A DNA stretch of 37,793 nt from Selenomonas sp. (GCF_024699275.1 NZ_JAILPX010000089.1:1-37793), one strand, 5' to 3'. Counted from the first letter of the stretch, positions 8,091 through 18,090 are shown. Notes: generated by a model from the sequence alone, not told the origin. Translations and numbers: made by a program.

Positions 8091-8915
8091 TTAACCCCAC
8101 TTATGATACAACCGCCGGAAGAACCCTTCGCCGGATTCTTCCTTCTTCACCTGTTGGTTCTTATCGCGGGAATAAAGCTCCGATATCTGACGGTAACGCT
8201 TTTTCAGCGGATAATCCTCCTCCAGGAGCACCACGGGGCACTTCCTTTGGATAGAAGCCTGTACCGCTTTTGGATCATAAGGCAGGCGAAAATAAAATTT
8301 CTCGTCCAGTAGTCGTTCGATATTCTGTATATTGACCACTTTCTGTTTCTTGTCGTAGTTTTCCACCAATTTGATTTTGCTCTTATCGTAATTAAACCGC
8401 CGCAGGGTATCATAGCCCATCTTATAGTTCTTGATAGCCGGCAGGGTATCCACCACCCCCAGATAGATAATCAGGGTGCTTAAATCCAGCATGACCATGT
8501 TCAGAATATTGAAGACCGGCGTAAGGTCTAGCACGATGAAATCGAAGCCCCCCAGACTGCGAACCATCTGTTCCAAAAAAGACACGTCCATGCGGTAGGC
8601 ATCTTCCAGTTTGACCGGCGGCAGCAGTACGGAAAACTGCACATCCCGATGGGTATAACGCGCCAGATACCCATTGACATCAAAGATTTCCGGATTCTGC
8701 TCGATGGCCACCTGGGCCTCGGCCATGGTAACCGTCTGGGGAAGGCCCAGATAGTGGGCCACATCCCCAAACTGCAGATCCAGATCCAACAGGCAGACAG
8801 AATAGCCCTGTCTGGCCATGTCAGCAGCGATATTGATGGCGGTCAAGGTCTTCCCCGACCCGGCAGCCGTACTAAAAACCGATAGGATAATACTTGACTG
8901 AACTCTTGGTGCCAT
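8091..8915 (-). CDS. CpaE-like MinD/ParA-family ATPase
   Basis: A 274-residue single-domain ATPase without a receiver domain. The P-loop reads STAAGSGKT (15-23): the phosphate-binding Lys22 is kept but the MinD/ParA signature lysine is replaced by Ala17. LLDLDLQFGD follows as the switch region. The C-terminal 25 residues are charged and end in a short aromatic/basic segment (FFRRLYHKWG). GGGGAGAGG lies just upstream of the ATG. It sits between the secretin and TadZ genes. A close but frameshifted copy lies at 18091-18916. Likely role: positioning or gating of the pilus machine together with TadZ. Confidence 0.85.
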   Translation of the reverse strand: MAPRVQSSIILSVFSTAAGSGKTLTAINIAADMARQGYSVCLLDLDLQFGDVAHYLGLPQTVTMAEAQVAIEQNPEIFDVNGYLARYTHRDVQFSVLLPPVKLEDAYRMDVSFLEQMVRSLGGFDFIVLDLTPVFNILNMVMLDLSTLIIYLGVVDTLPAIKNYKMGYDTLRRFNYDKSKIKLVENYDKKQKVVNIQNIERLLDEKFYFRLPYDPKAVQASIQRKCPVVLLEEDYPLKKRYRQISELYSRDKNQQVKKEESGEGFFRRLYHKWG

Positions 8916-8929
8916 AAAACCTCTCCCCT

Positions 8930-10480
8930 TTATTTCGCTGCAGCTTTAGGCAGTGCCTTTCGGTCAAGGTATTTGTCCAGCAGACTGTTTTCATCCTGTG
9001 GTCTCGGGGCAGCAACAGGTGTATCATTGGCCTGCTCCTCTACGGCATCCGCTTCTGCCTCCTGGGCAGATTCATTCACATCCACCGTCTTCATGACCTT
9101 CTTTTCCTGACCGCCCTTGTCGTACCATTCCTTCATGGAAGAGGACATCCTGGCCTTGGAAGCTTCATCTTCGTCCACCAGCTTCGGGGTGATTAAAATC
9201 AGAAGTTCCTGCTTTTCCTTCTTGGTGGAAGAATACTTGAAGAATTCACCCAGAACGGGAATATCCCCGAGCAGCGGAATCTTGGTCACGGTCTTGCTGG
9301 CCGTGGAATCCATCAGGCCGCCAATCACCATGGTGGAACCGGAATTAATGGTGATGACGGAATTGGCACTGCGCTTGTCCAGAATGATGTTGCCATCCGA
9401 AGTTTCCCCGGAAATGGAGCTGACCTCAGCATGGACTGAAGAGATAATCCGGTCTTCACTGTCCACGATGGGTTTTAACTGCAGGATAATCCCGTAATCC
9501 TTGAATTCCGTCTTAGCCCGGCCGTTATCGTCATAGGTCTGGTAGGGAATCTGGCCGCCTACTTGAATCGAGGCTTCCTCGCCGCTCATGGTAACCACGC
9601 TGGGGCGGGAAAGAATCTTGGCCTTGCTGTTCTTGACCATGGCGCTGATGGCCAGGTTGATATCGTTGCGTCTATCCGTCAGCCAGCGCCAGGGATTATG
9701 GCTGAACTTCGTCCCGGAAGTGCCAGCACCATAGCTGTCGCCAGCATAGAAGACACCGGGAGAGGAAAAGTCACTGCTGCCCGTGCCATCGTAACGGATG
9801 CCCAACTGGGAAACATCTTCCGGATTGATGGAGATAATCTGCGCTTCCAGTTTGATTTGCGTGGGATGTTCCATATGCAGGAGGTCAATTACATCCCCCT
9901 CACTGCTGACATTGGTGCCCCCCACCTTGGAAGACCCCGTTGTCCCCTCGGCAAATCCCTTGCCGGTGGTTTTCGTATTCATGGTCATATCCACGTAGGA
10001 GCCCACGCTGATGCTGCTCTTGGTGGTACCGCCCACATAGAGCCGGGCGGTCTGCACCGCATAATTTCGTTCGTACTGATTCATCACGGTACCGGTCAGC
10101 AGCACCCGGGAACCCACCTTGCGGACATGGACATTGGGCAGGCCGATGGCCTCCTCAATCATCCGGGACTGGCCGATATCCTCAGGGGATACATTGACGA
10201 TGTAGCTATAGCGGGCACCATTGGACAACCAGACCAGCAGGCTGGTGGAACCCTCCTTATGAGGAACCACTAAGAACTCCCGGTTGGAGGAAACCTTTGT
10301 CACCGTAGCGATTTCCGGATTGCCAATGGCTACCCGGATAATGCTGCCTGGCATTTCCATATAATGGGAAGAATTGACATGTAAGCTGAGTAATTCTTCT
10401 GCACTGACTGGTGCCGACAGCAGGCAGAACATCCCTGCCGTCAGTGCACCCTGAGATAATAATTTCTTAAACTGACCCAT
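8930..10480 (-). CDS. cpaC: Tad outer-membrane secretin (CpaC/RcpA)
   Basis: A 516-residue protein with a signal peptide (cleavage near Pro-Val-Ser-Ala-Glu), a pilus N-domain (about 30-110), a BON-like region, then the secretin core with GGQIPYQ, the Asp-Tyr-Gly-Ile-Ile-Leu-Gln-Leu-Lys-Pro segment, and IPLLGDIPVLGEFFK near the end of the core. The last 80 residues are an acidic, Ala-rich tail. It forms the outer-membrane channel for the pilus, direct evidence of a diderm cell. The start at 10480 (MGQFKK) fits a signal peptide and has GGGGGGA upstream; the longer frame to 10561 overlaps cpaB and is rejected. Confidence 0.95.
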   Translation of the reverse strand: MGQFKKLLSQGALTAGMFCLLSAPVSAEELLSLHVNSSHYMEMPGSIIRVAIGNPEIATVTKVSSNREFLVVPHKEGSTSLLVWLSNGARYSYIVNVSPEDIGQSRMIEEAIGLPNVHVRKVGSRVLLTGTVMNQYERNYAVQTARLYVGGTTKSSISVGSYVDMTMNTKTTGKGFAEGTTGSSKVGGTNVSSEGDVIDLLHMEHPTQIKLEAQIISINPEDVSQLGIRYDGTGSSDFSSPGVFYAGDSYGAGTSGTKFSHNPWRWLTDRRNDINLAISAMVKNSKAKILSRPSVVTMSGEEASIQVGGQIPYQTYDDNGRAKTEFKDYGIILQLKPIVDSEDRIISSVHAEVSSISGETSDGNIILDKRSANSVITINSGSTMVIGGLMDSTASKTVTKIPLLGDIPVLGEFFKYSSTKKEKQELLILITPKLVDEDEASKARMSSSMKEWYDKGGQEKKVMKTVDVNESAQEAEADAVEEQANDTPVAAPRPQDENSLLDKYLDRKALPKAAAK

Positions 10481-10496
10481 TTTCTCGTCCCCCCTG

Positions 10497-11492
10497 TCAG
10501 CGAATCGTCTGATCGCCCTGAATGATTTCAAAGCCGCCTGCCGATACAGGGCCGCCTCCACCGCTACTGGAGGAAACGCCTGTTGTCACGGGCGAGGAGG
10601 GAGGCTGGAAGGCCGGTGCCGGCCGGCCACTGGATGCCGCCGTCACCGGAGCCGGCACCGAAGTGCTGACATCGCCGGAAGGCCCGCCGCCAGCGCCAAC
10701 GCTGCCGCTGTCACCACTGGAAGCCAGGGTATAATCCGTATCCCCTACATAAGCGGTCTTCGGATGCATGGGCCGCAGCATGAGGTAGATTTCGCCGATT
10801 TTGGCTGCCGATACCAGTTTCAACGCATCCGGTGGCAGCAAGGCCAGCGTCGCCACAGACGGGGTATCCCCTTTGACCTTTGTCCCCTTTTTTGCCGAAT
10901 CTTCTTTCTTGTCGCTGGCAGCAGGTTCATCATACATCATGATGTTATTCACGCCCAGAAGCAGTACATTCTGCAGGAGCATAGTGGTCTTGGCCTCGGT
11001 ATTGTTTTTCTCCACCAGCAACACATCCACGTAATTGCCAGATTTCGCAAAACCGGAAACCCCTGTAATCTCACTGACCTTCACGCTGACGGCCCGGCAG
11101 TCCGGCGGAATGATTCCCGCCATACCAGCCTCTTCAAAACCACCGTGAAGCTTATCCTGGGTCACCACCTCCCCGGCAGCAATATCCTGCTTGGCAATGC
11201 TGCCGATTATAGCAGACATATCGGTAACCGCCCCGGCCGGAACATCGTCGGCCGGTACCTGCTTGCGTTCCAGCATCCCCTGCTGGATGACCTCCATGGG
11301 CAGGATATCCGTGGAAGCCACAATCACCTCCCGCATGGCAGGTTCCACATTGGCACTCTGCTGGGTGCCCAACACCAGATTTGACAGGGCAATATATAAG
11401 ATACTGAACATGATGATGGCAGCTGCCCCGGCTAGAATCAATAATTGCTTTGGTCTTAATTCGTTGAATATGTAGGACAATCGATCAAACAT
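10497..11492 (-). CDS. cpaB: CpaB/RcpC pilus assembly protein
   Basis: A 331-residue protein with one N-terminal membrane helix (about 16-36), a SAF domain (EVIVASTDILPMEVI to about 115), then an RcpC-type domain (Asp-Cys-Arg-Ala-Val-Ser-Val-Lys-Val). It ends in a low-complexity Gly/Ser/Pro/Val tail of about 80 residues. CpaB supports secretin function in the periplasm and may bind peptidoglycan. AAGGGGAT precedes the ATG. It is the first gene of the Tad operon, 16 bases ahead of the secretin gene. Confidence 0.92.
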   Translation of the reverse strand: MFDRLSYIFNELRPKQLLILAGAAAIIMFSILYIALSNLVLGTQQSANVEPAMREVIVASTDILPMEVIQQGMLERKQVPADDVPAGAVTDMSAIIGSIAKQDIAAGEVVTQDKLHGGFEEAGMAGIIPPDCRAVSVKVSEITGVSGFAKSGNYVDVLLVEKNNTEAKTTMLLQNVLLLGVNNIMMYDEPAASDKKEDSAKKGTKVKGDTPSVATLALLPPDALKLVSAAKIGEIYLMLRPMHPKTAYVGDTDYTLASSGDSGSVGAGGGPSGDVSTSVPAPVTAASSGRPAPAFQPPSSPVTTGVSSSSGGGGPVSAGGFEIIQGDQTIR

Positions 11493-11602
11493 CTACTACA
11501 TCCCCTTCTAGAATTTAAGCTTTATCTTTATTTCGCCTTTACCTTAAGTTATCCGCAATCCCATGCACTTCCCCTATGTGTATTCCCAAAAGTTGTAAAT
11601 TT

Positions 11603-11629
11603 ACCATAGTTGGTCAACATGATTGACAA
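11603..11629 (-). promoter_or_regulatory. Possible Tad operon promoter
   Basis: In the 260-base gap upstream of cpaB, TTGTCA (11624-11629, read on the - strand) is followed after only 15 bases by TATGGT (11603-11608). The spacing is short and the -10 is poor, so this is a weak candidate. No better sigma-70 promoter and no clear terminator for the kinase gene upstream were found here, so read-through from the kinase genes is possible. Confidence 0.25.
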
Positions 11630-11752
11630 TCTCTGCTGACGTTATAGGATAATTCTATGAACTGTCGGAAAAATCCTGCTAAACACGAAAATTTTTATCT
11701 TCTGCCACAGGCAGCCCGCTCCAGCAAGCCACCGCCCACCTCTCCTTCCTGC

Positions 11753-14700
11753 TCAAACCTTACCCGCAGGCAACAAGGATGCCAGCTGATCGAAATCAAA
11801 ATTGTCGGCAGCATCCCGGATGGCCTGGAACCGCTGCTTTTCCTCCTCGGGCAGGCGGAAGTCCTTCACCTGCTCAATCAGTTCCTCAATGCCCAAGCTG
11901 TCACAGTTATCGGCACAAATCCCCATGGCCAGATAGATGTCCTGCAGCGCCTCCAGGGAAATCAAGGGCAAATCCTCATCTTCCCCGTCACCTGCTGCCA
12001 GCAACGGACGCAATTGTTCACCCAGAACCTGGCACCGCTGCAACAGGCCATCCAGCTCCCGTTCCAGCACATCCCGCTCCCCGGCCTTGCCGGCATTTTC
12101 CAGCCGCTGGGCAAGTTCACCGATAGCCAGTGCCCCAATGATGCGGGAAGTGCTCTTCAAGGCATGAATCTTGATGGTGGCATTTTCCACGTCACCGGCC
12201 TGCATGTAATCCGTAATCTCCTTTATATATTTATCGACCATGGATGCATAAATCTTTAGGGATTCACGATAAGATTCTTCATCCCCGTTATTCTTTATTC
12301 CCGCCTGAAGATCCAGTTCTCCAATCTGCGCCAGGAACCCCGGCAGTTTCGAGCCAGCCATGGCGGGAATTTCCGCCGAAAGCGGCTGATGCTCTTCTTC
12401 TGCCACAGATACCAGCTGCGCGGAGGGCAGGTACTCCAGCAGCATCTGCTCCAGTTTAATCGGGTCGATGGGCTTGCTCAGATAAGCATTGAATCCCTTT
12501 TCCAGATACATTTCCTTCGCTCCGGAGATGGCATTGGCGGTAAGGCAGACCACCGGCGTATCCCGATTAGGATTGTCCTGGCGGGCCTTCAGTTCCTGCA
12601 GGGTCGTCACCCCATCCTTCTGCGGCATCATATGGTCCAGGAAAATGATGTCATACTTCTGGTCATAAGCCAGGGACAAGCCCTCATCCCCACTGTAGGC
12701 CGAATCGATATGGGCACCGGTCCGCTTGAGCAGATTCCGGAACACCAGCACATTCATATGGTTGTCATCCACCACCAAAATACGGGCATCGGGTGCATAG
12801 AGCTTTTCCTTGTCCATGTCATGGTGCTTGGAAATGGCGGTCTTGTAGGCCAGCTTGTAATCCCCCAGTGGTTCCCAGCGCTGGACCTTCTGCTTCAGGG
12901 AAAAATAGAAATTGGAGCCCAGTTTATAGACGCTGTGCACCTTCAGTTTGGCGCCCATCATGCCCAGCAGGCGCTGGGTAATAGAAAGCCCCAGTCCCGT
13001 ACCTTCCACATGATGGTTCTTTCCCTCGTTGATGCGTTCAAAATTGGCAAAGAGTTTGTGCATATCCTCCTGCCGGATGCCCTGCCCCGTATCCTTGACG
13101 GACACGTGAACCATAATTTCCTCCGCACCGCATTTTTCATACCCCAGGGCAAAGACAATGCCCCCCATATCGGTGTATTTCACCGCATTGGTCAAGAGAT
13201 TGGTGATGATCTGCTTGATGCGCATGTCATCACCGAAAAGGATTTTCGGCATATCCGGCGCAATGTCCAGCGTCAGGGTCAAGCCCTTGGCCTCCGCCCG
13301 CACCTTGATCATATTCACCAAGTCGTTAATCAGGGAGGACAGGTCGTATTCCTCCGGCACGATTTCCATCTTTCCGGCTTCAATCTTGGAAAAATCCAGA
13401 ATATCGTTGACCAGGGACAGTAATCCTCTCCCCGCATTGCGGATATTTTCCGCATATTCCAAAATACTCTTCTCCTGGGACTCCCGCAGGATCATCTCAT
13501 TCATGCCCAGAATCGCGTTGATGGGTGTCCGTATCTCATGGGACATATTGGACAGGAAGGTGGATTTTGCCTCATTGGCCGCCGTAGCCCGGGCCGAAAT
13601 ATCCAGCAGTTCCTCCCGGCTCTTGCGCTCTTCGGTGATGTTTTCCACCAGCCAGAGCACCGTGTTCACCCGCCCCAAGGGGGTAAGCTGGCAGAGGATG
13701 AACCGCCCCCGCAGCCAAAGGCCATTCTTGGCCATGAACTCACAGGTAATGGTCCGATGCCCCTTCAAGCGCTCATCCAGTGTCGCAAAATCCAGGAACT
13801 CCTTGACCTGCTTCCGCTGGCTGAAGGTGACCAAATCGCTGACCTTGGCCATCAATTTGGCCTGGGCATTATCATCCTTACTGCCATCAATAGTCATCCC
13901 TCCCTCCTGGTAATTGATGGCATAGACAAAGGAATTGTCCAGGATATTGATTTCCTGGAAATCCATATAAATCTGCGCAGCTGCCGCCATGCGCTTGGCC
14001 AGAAGTGCCGCCTCTTCCTCCGTGGCATCCGTCTTCTTGAGGATAATTCGCAATACCCCAAAAATCAGCAACATGATGAGTAAGGACACCAGGGCATTGC
14101 TGACAATGACCTTGATGAAGCTCGCATCGATGGCCAGATCCTCATTGGTGACCACCAGATCCCAGTCCAGATATTCCACATGCTTGGTCACGGTAAAATC
14201 CCCGTTGGACAGGGTTCGGCAGATATACCCGGCCTTCGCTTCCCCCTTGCTTCCATCATTGCCCAGATAGGGATGGTCGATATTCACATCATTGGTATCG
14301 ACCTTGACTACCCCGTAACGGTCCACCAGATTGACCTTCACGTGATACTCTTCCTCAAACTGCCGGAAAAGAGCCTGCAGATCCGCCACCTTCATGGCCA
14401 CGCCGCAAGCCCCTAAGAGCCTGCCATGGTCATCTTCCACCCGGGTGTTGATGAACACCGTCCACTGGTCCGGCATCAGGGTATCCCGGTCCACACTCAG
14501 ATCACAGGCCATGCCATGGTCCACGAAAAAGGTATACCACTGGTCAGCCACCGATTCCTCCGGATGGATGGTCTTCATCATGCCCTGATAGGTAAAGTAG
14601 CGTTTGCTTTTGTTCGATACCACAAAGGCGGTTTCATAATGAAAGGAATCCTTGATGTCCGCCAGATACCGCTGCATACTCCGGGTAAGCTCTGCATCAT

Positions 14701-14989
14701 CTATTTCCGACTCATGAATCAGACTCTCCTTCACCTGCTGGGTCACCGCCATGGTCTTGGCCACATTGACCGGTTCGCTGAAGGTATTGTTGATGGTATC
14801 GTAAATCCGGGCCGTCAGCATCATATTCATGGCCTTGGTATTCTCATTGGCCATCATGCTCAGGGACAGGATGGAGACAATGGTCGACAGCAAAAAGCTG
14901 GTCGACAGGCCAATCAACACCATCTTCCGCATCTTCATGGAATTTATCGAAGCAAAGAACCGATCCCGAAAACCTTTTTCCCACTGCAT
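11753..14989 (-). CDS. Hybrid sensor histidine kinase (Cache-HisKA-HATPase-REC-HPt)
   Basis: A 1078-residue membrane kinase. Order: TM helix (about 25-48), a Cache-type extracytoplasmic sensor (about 50-290), TM helix (about 297-318), a linker with a PAS-like segment (about 330-455), HisKA with His484 in MSHEIRTP, HATPase with DTGQGI and GTGLGLSI, a receiver with Asp785 (FLDHMMP) and the conserved Lys (SKP), and an HPt domain with His942 (IHALKS). A helical tail of about 90 residues follows. All phosphorelay residues are present. ATG 14989 is preferred because AGGTGAT lies five bases upstream; the GTG at 14998 overlaps that site. It lies 41 bases after the related kinase gene and upstream of the Tad operon. 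The ligand and target are unknown. Confidence 0.92.
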   Translation of the reverse strand: MQWEKGFRDRFFASINSMKMRKMVLIGLSTSFLLSTIVSILSLSMMANENTKAMNMMLTARIYDTINNTFSEPVNVAKTMAVTQQVKESLIHESEIDDAELTRSMQRYLADIKDSFHYETAFVVSNKSKRYFTYQGMMKTIHPEESVADQWYTFFVDHGMACDLSVDRDTLMPDQWTVFINTRVEDDHGRLLGACGVAMKVADLQALFRQFEEEYHVKVNLVDRYGVVKVDTNDVNIDHPYLGNDGSKGEAKAGYICRTLSNGDFTVTKHVEYLDWDLVVTNEDLAIDASFIKVIVSNALVSLLIMLLIFGVLRIILKKTDATEEEAALLAKRMAAAAQIYMDFQEINILDNSFVYAINYQEGGMTIDGSKDDNAQAKLMAKVSDLVTFSQRKQVKEFLDFATLDERLKGHRTITCEFMAKNGLWLRGRFILCQLTPLGRVNTVLWLVENITEERKSREELLDISARATAANEAKSTFLSNMSHEIRTPINAILGMNEMILRESQEKSILEYAENIRNAGRGLLSLVNDILDFSKIEAGKMEIVPEEYDLSSLINDLVNMIKVRAEAKGLTLTLDIAPDMPKILFGDDMRIKQIITNLLTNAVKYTDMGGIVFALGYEKCGAEEIMVHVSVKDTGQGIRQEDMHKLFANFERINEGKNHHVEGTGLGLSITQRLLGMMGAKLKVHSVYKLGSNFYFSLKQKVQRWEPLGDYKLAYKTAISKHHDMDKEKLYAPDARILVVDDNHMNVLVFRNLLKRTGAHIDSAYSGDEGLSLAYDQKYDIIFLDHMMPQKDGVTTLQELKARQDNPNRDTPVVCLTANAISGAKEMYLEKGFNAYLSKPIDPIKLEQMLLEYLPSAQLVSVAEEEHQPLSAEIPAMAGSKLPGFLAQIGELDLQAGIKNNGDEESYRESLKIYASMVDKYIKEITDYMQAGDVENATIKIHALKSTSRIIGALAIGELAQRLENAGKAGERDVLERELDGLLQRCQVLGEQLRPLLAAGDGEDEDLPLISLEALQDIYLAMGICADNCDSLGIEELIEQVKDFRLPEEEKQRFQAIRDAADNFDFDQLASLLPAGKV

Positions 14990-15030
14990 AACAATCACCT
15001 ATACGACACAGATTAGCACCAGCCATGATT

Positions 15031-17184
15031 TTATTCCTTAGGCAATATGGACACGGCATACTGCACATTCCCTAAGGGCTCCCAGCGAACCACCCCTTGT
15101 TCCACCGTAAAGAAAAACCTTGATCCCAACCCATAAACACTTTCCACTTCCAACTTGCTTCCCATCATCTTCAATAAGCGAGAACTTATGGCTATCCCCA
15201 GCCCTGTGGCTTCTGCCCCCTCCGCCTGTTCTGCAGTCAGGCGGTCATCTTTGGCAAATAACTGCTGTATCTGTTCCGGTTTCATCCCAATACCTGTATC
15301 CTTCACCGATACCTTCAAGCCCACCTTATCTTCCGACAAGGACGCATAACCAAAGGCCAATACGATATTGCCCACCTTTGTATACTGGATTCCATTGACC
15401 AGCAGGTTCATGACAATCTGCTTGATGCGGATTTCATCCCCCTTCAGCACCTTCGGCAGCTTAGGGTCCACATCCACCGATATCGAAAGGCCCTTCTCCT
15501 GTGCCCGAAAATGCAGCATCTGCACCAGATCGTGAATCAACGAAGACAAATCGTATTCCACCGGCTGGATTTCCATCCGCCCGGCTTCAATTTTGGAAAA
15601 ATCCAGGATATTGTTGACCAATGCCAGCAGGGTATGCCCTGCCGCCTGGACATGCAGGGCATAGGCCTGTATCTGTCCATTATCCCCACATTCCCGCAGG
15701 ACCATTTCATTCATCCCCAAAATCCCATTGATGGGAGTGCGCAGTTCATGGGACATATTGGACAGGAACGCCGACTTGGCCTTGTTATCCGCAATGGCCT
15801 TGACGGAAATATGCATCAAGGCCTCACGGCTTCTGGCCTCCTCGTCGATGTCTTCCACCAGCCAGAGCACATGGGCCACCTTCCCCCAGGGAGTATAGTG
15901 GGAAACCACAAAGCGTCCCCGCACCCAGCGGCCGTTGTTGTCCAGAAATTCCGTGGTGATTCCCTTGCGCCCCGCCAGGCGCTCATCCAGATTGGCTATG
16001 TCCAGGAATTCCTTGACATAGCCCTGATGGGAGGGATCTGTATGCTCATACATCTTCTCCCGCAGCTTTTCCTGAGCCCCCTGCTGTTCCTGAATGTCCT
16101 CGCTGCTTTCCCGGCCGCTGGACTTGATATCGGCATAGGTATTATGAAGGATATCGATTTCCCGGACCACACTGTAGAGGTTTGCCGCCGAAGCCAGTTG
16201 TTCATTCAGCCGTTGCGCCAGATGGTTCTTCCGGTTGAAACGCCGGATTACCAGCCACAAGGCGGTCATGATGATGAACATCACCAGCAGAAACAACCCC
16301 AAATTCAACCGCAGAACATCGGTGAAATTGCTATTGCCGATGCCCCCCTCTTTCTTCACCACCAGATACCAGGACAGTGGCTCCAAATATTTCGTCACCA
16401 CCATGCTGCCATCTTCATTTTTCTGCAGGGCATACTCCTGCTGACTTGCGGGCCGTAATCCCGTTAAGTCCAAATAAGCCTGTTCAATGTTGCGATCCTC
16501 CGCATCCACTTGGACCAGCCCATTCTTATCCACCAAGCGAATCTTCACCTGATACTGCTGTTCATATTCCTGGATGAGTTTCTGCAAATTTGCAATGCGG
16601 ATTCCCACACCGCAAACACCCAGAAGATTTCCCTTTTCATCTACCACACGGGCATTCACAAAAACCGTCCAAAAGTTTTTATCGACCTCATCCCGATCCA
16701 CATCCAAATCGTAGGGTTTTCCACTGGCCAGAAAATCCCGATACCAGCTGTCGTGGTCATTTTTCTGCGGGTCCACAATCTTATGGACGCCCTGAACCGT
16801 ATAATAGCGCCGTGTCTTTTCGGAAACGACAAATACGCTATCGTAATTCAGGCTTCCCTTTAGGTGGATGAGATAAGCCTTAATCTTAGCCAGGACCGCA
16901 TCTTCATCCATTGTTCCCTCGTTCTGCAGGATTTCCACAAGGAAATTGTTGCTGGCCATGGTCTTACTGACCATGACCGGTTCCCGGGTATTGTTGTTGA
17001 TATTGTCATAGATACGCGCGGCCAGCACAGTGCTGACGTCCTGGGTATTCTCCTGGGACAATTCGTACAGGGACCACATGGATACCCCCATGCAGAGCAC
17101 AAAACTCACCAGCACGACGCCCACTATAGGCCAGGAACCCTTCCCTCTCCGCAACATGCTCCCCACATGTTGTACGCTATTCAT
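15031..17184 (-). CDS. Sensor histidine kinase (Cache-HisKA-HATPase)
   Basis: A 717-residue paralog of the hybrid kinase downstream. It has TM helices at about 19-40 and 293-314, a Cache-type sensor between them, a PAS-like linker, HisKA with His479 (MSHELRTP), and HATPase with DTGIGM and a GLGIAI box. It ends directly after the ATPase domain and has no receiver or HPt. The sensor parts of both kinases share the pattern Ala-Arg-Ile-Tyr-Asp-(Thr/Asn)-Ile-Asn-Asn, so a tandem duplication with loss or gain of the C-terminal relay is likely. Its phosphoryl acceptor is plausibly the receiver protein encoded 30 bases upstream. Confidence 0.9.
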   Translation of the reverse strand: MNSVQHVGSMLRRGKGSWPIVGVVLVSFVLCMGVSMWSLYELSQENTQDVSTVLAARIYDNINNNTREPVMVSKTMASNNFLVEILQNEGTMDEDAVLAKIKAYLIHLKGSLNYDSVFVVSEKTRRYYTVQGVHKIVDPQKNDHDSWYRDFLASGKPYDLDVDRDEVDKNFWTVFVNARVVDEKGNLLGVCGVGIRIANLQKLIQEYEQQYQVKIRLVDKNGLVQVDAEDRNIEQAYLDLTGLRPASQQEYALQKNEDGSMVVTKYLEPLSWYLVVKKEGGIGNSNFTDVLRLNLGLFLLVMFIIMTALWLVIRRFNRKNHLAQRLNEQLASAANLYSVVREIDILHNTYADIKSSGRESSEDIQEQQGAQEKLREKMYEHTDPSHQGYVKEFLDIANLDERLAGRKGITTEFLDNNGRWVRGRFVVSHYTPWGKVAHVLWLVEDIDEEARSREALMHISVKAIADNKAKSAFLSNMSHELRTPINGILGMNEMVLRECGDNGQIQAYALHVQAAGHTLLALVNNILDFSKIEAGRMEIQPVEYDLSSLIHDLVQMLHFRAQEKGLSISVDVDPKLPKVLKGDEIRIKQIVMNLLVNGIQYTKVGNIVLAFGYASLSEDKVGLKVSVKDTGIGMKPEQIQQLFAKDDRLTAEQAEGAEATGLGIAISSRLLKMMGSKLEVESVYGLGSRFFFTVEQGVVRWEPLGNVQYAVSILPKE

Positions 17185-17214
17185 ACCATCTTCACCATCC
17201 CCGAACCGGTATCC

Positions 17215-18003
17215 CTAAGCTCTCTTCCGAAAAACATCCTCGATTTTCAAAAGCAGCTCCTCCTTGGATGAGGACTTCAGGATATAGCCATCCGGTTTCA
17301 GGTTCAGGACCTGGGTAACGATTTCCTTATTGTCGATTCCCGTCAAAAAGATTACAGGCAGTTCCTCTAATCCCGGTGTCTGTCGCAGCCGTTTCAGTAC
17401 CTTCAGCCCCGAGAGAACCGGCATTTCGTAATCCAGCAGGACGAGGTCCACCGCATTTTTGGCCAGAAATACAAAGGCATGAGCCCCCGATGTCACCACA
17501 CTGACTTTGTAGTAATCCGCCAGATTGCTGCGCATCATCTTGGCAAAGGCCGGGTCATCGTCCACGATGAGAATACGGGTTTCCTTGCTGGTCGCCAGAC
17601 GTACCGTTTCCTTCTTCACCGTCAGAATGAACTGCTCCATATCCAGCGGCTTGGCAAACAGGGGATACCCCTCCAGCCCCGGCAAGGCCTCCATAAATTC
17701 ATGGTGATAATTCTTGTCCTCGATGACAAAGAGATCCTGTCGGACCTTCTGAATGGATTCCAGGGCTGTGGACAGATTGAACAGCGCTATCCGCTGGTCC
17801 AACAGGTGATTATCCAGATGCAGGATAAAGAGCAATTGCTTCCCCATATAGGGGTCCAATCCCTGAATCACGTCGTCCACCAGATGGACCGTAAAGTGCT
17901 GTTCCTCCAAATTCCGGACGATGGCGTTCAAGAAGATGCTGTTCTGAAAAGCAATCACCACCACATCCCGTTCGGGCGAAAATTTTCTATTCTCCTGATT
18001 CAT
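17215..18003 (-). CDS. Double-receiver response regulator without output domain
   Basis: A 262-residue protein of two receiver-like halves. The first (about 10-130) has the alternating fold pattern but lacks the Asp-Asp pocket and phospho-Asp. The second (about 140-262) is canonical: IVDDDPAF, Asp191 in LLDYEMP, the Thr in FLTG and the Lys in ILKSSS. No DNA-binding or enzymatic output follows, so it should signal through protein contact, perhaps with the ATPases or the hybrid kinase. The start at 18003 has AGGAG eight bases upstream; the longer frame to 18060 is rejected. It lies between the broken ATPase gene and the kinases. Confidence 0.88.
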   Translation of the reverse strand: MNQENRKFSPERDVVVIAFQNSIFLNAIVRNLEEQHFTVHLVDDVIQGLDPYMGKQLLFILHLDNHLLDQRIALFNLSTALESIQKVRQDLFVIEDKNYHHEFMEALPGLEGYPLFAKPLDMEQFILTVKKETVRLATSKETRILIVDDDPAFAKMMRSNLADYYKVSVVTSGAHAFVFLAKNAVDLVLLDYEMPVLSGLKVLKRLRQTPGLEELPVIFLTGIDNKEIVTQVLNLKPDGYILKSSSKEELLLKIEDVFRKRA

Positions 18004-18090
18004 TACCTTCACTCCTAATTCCTGGCCGCTAAAAACCGTCACCAATACGATGCAGGCCATTTAATCCCATAAAATTCCCGCCCCATGTCT

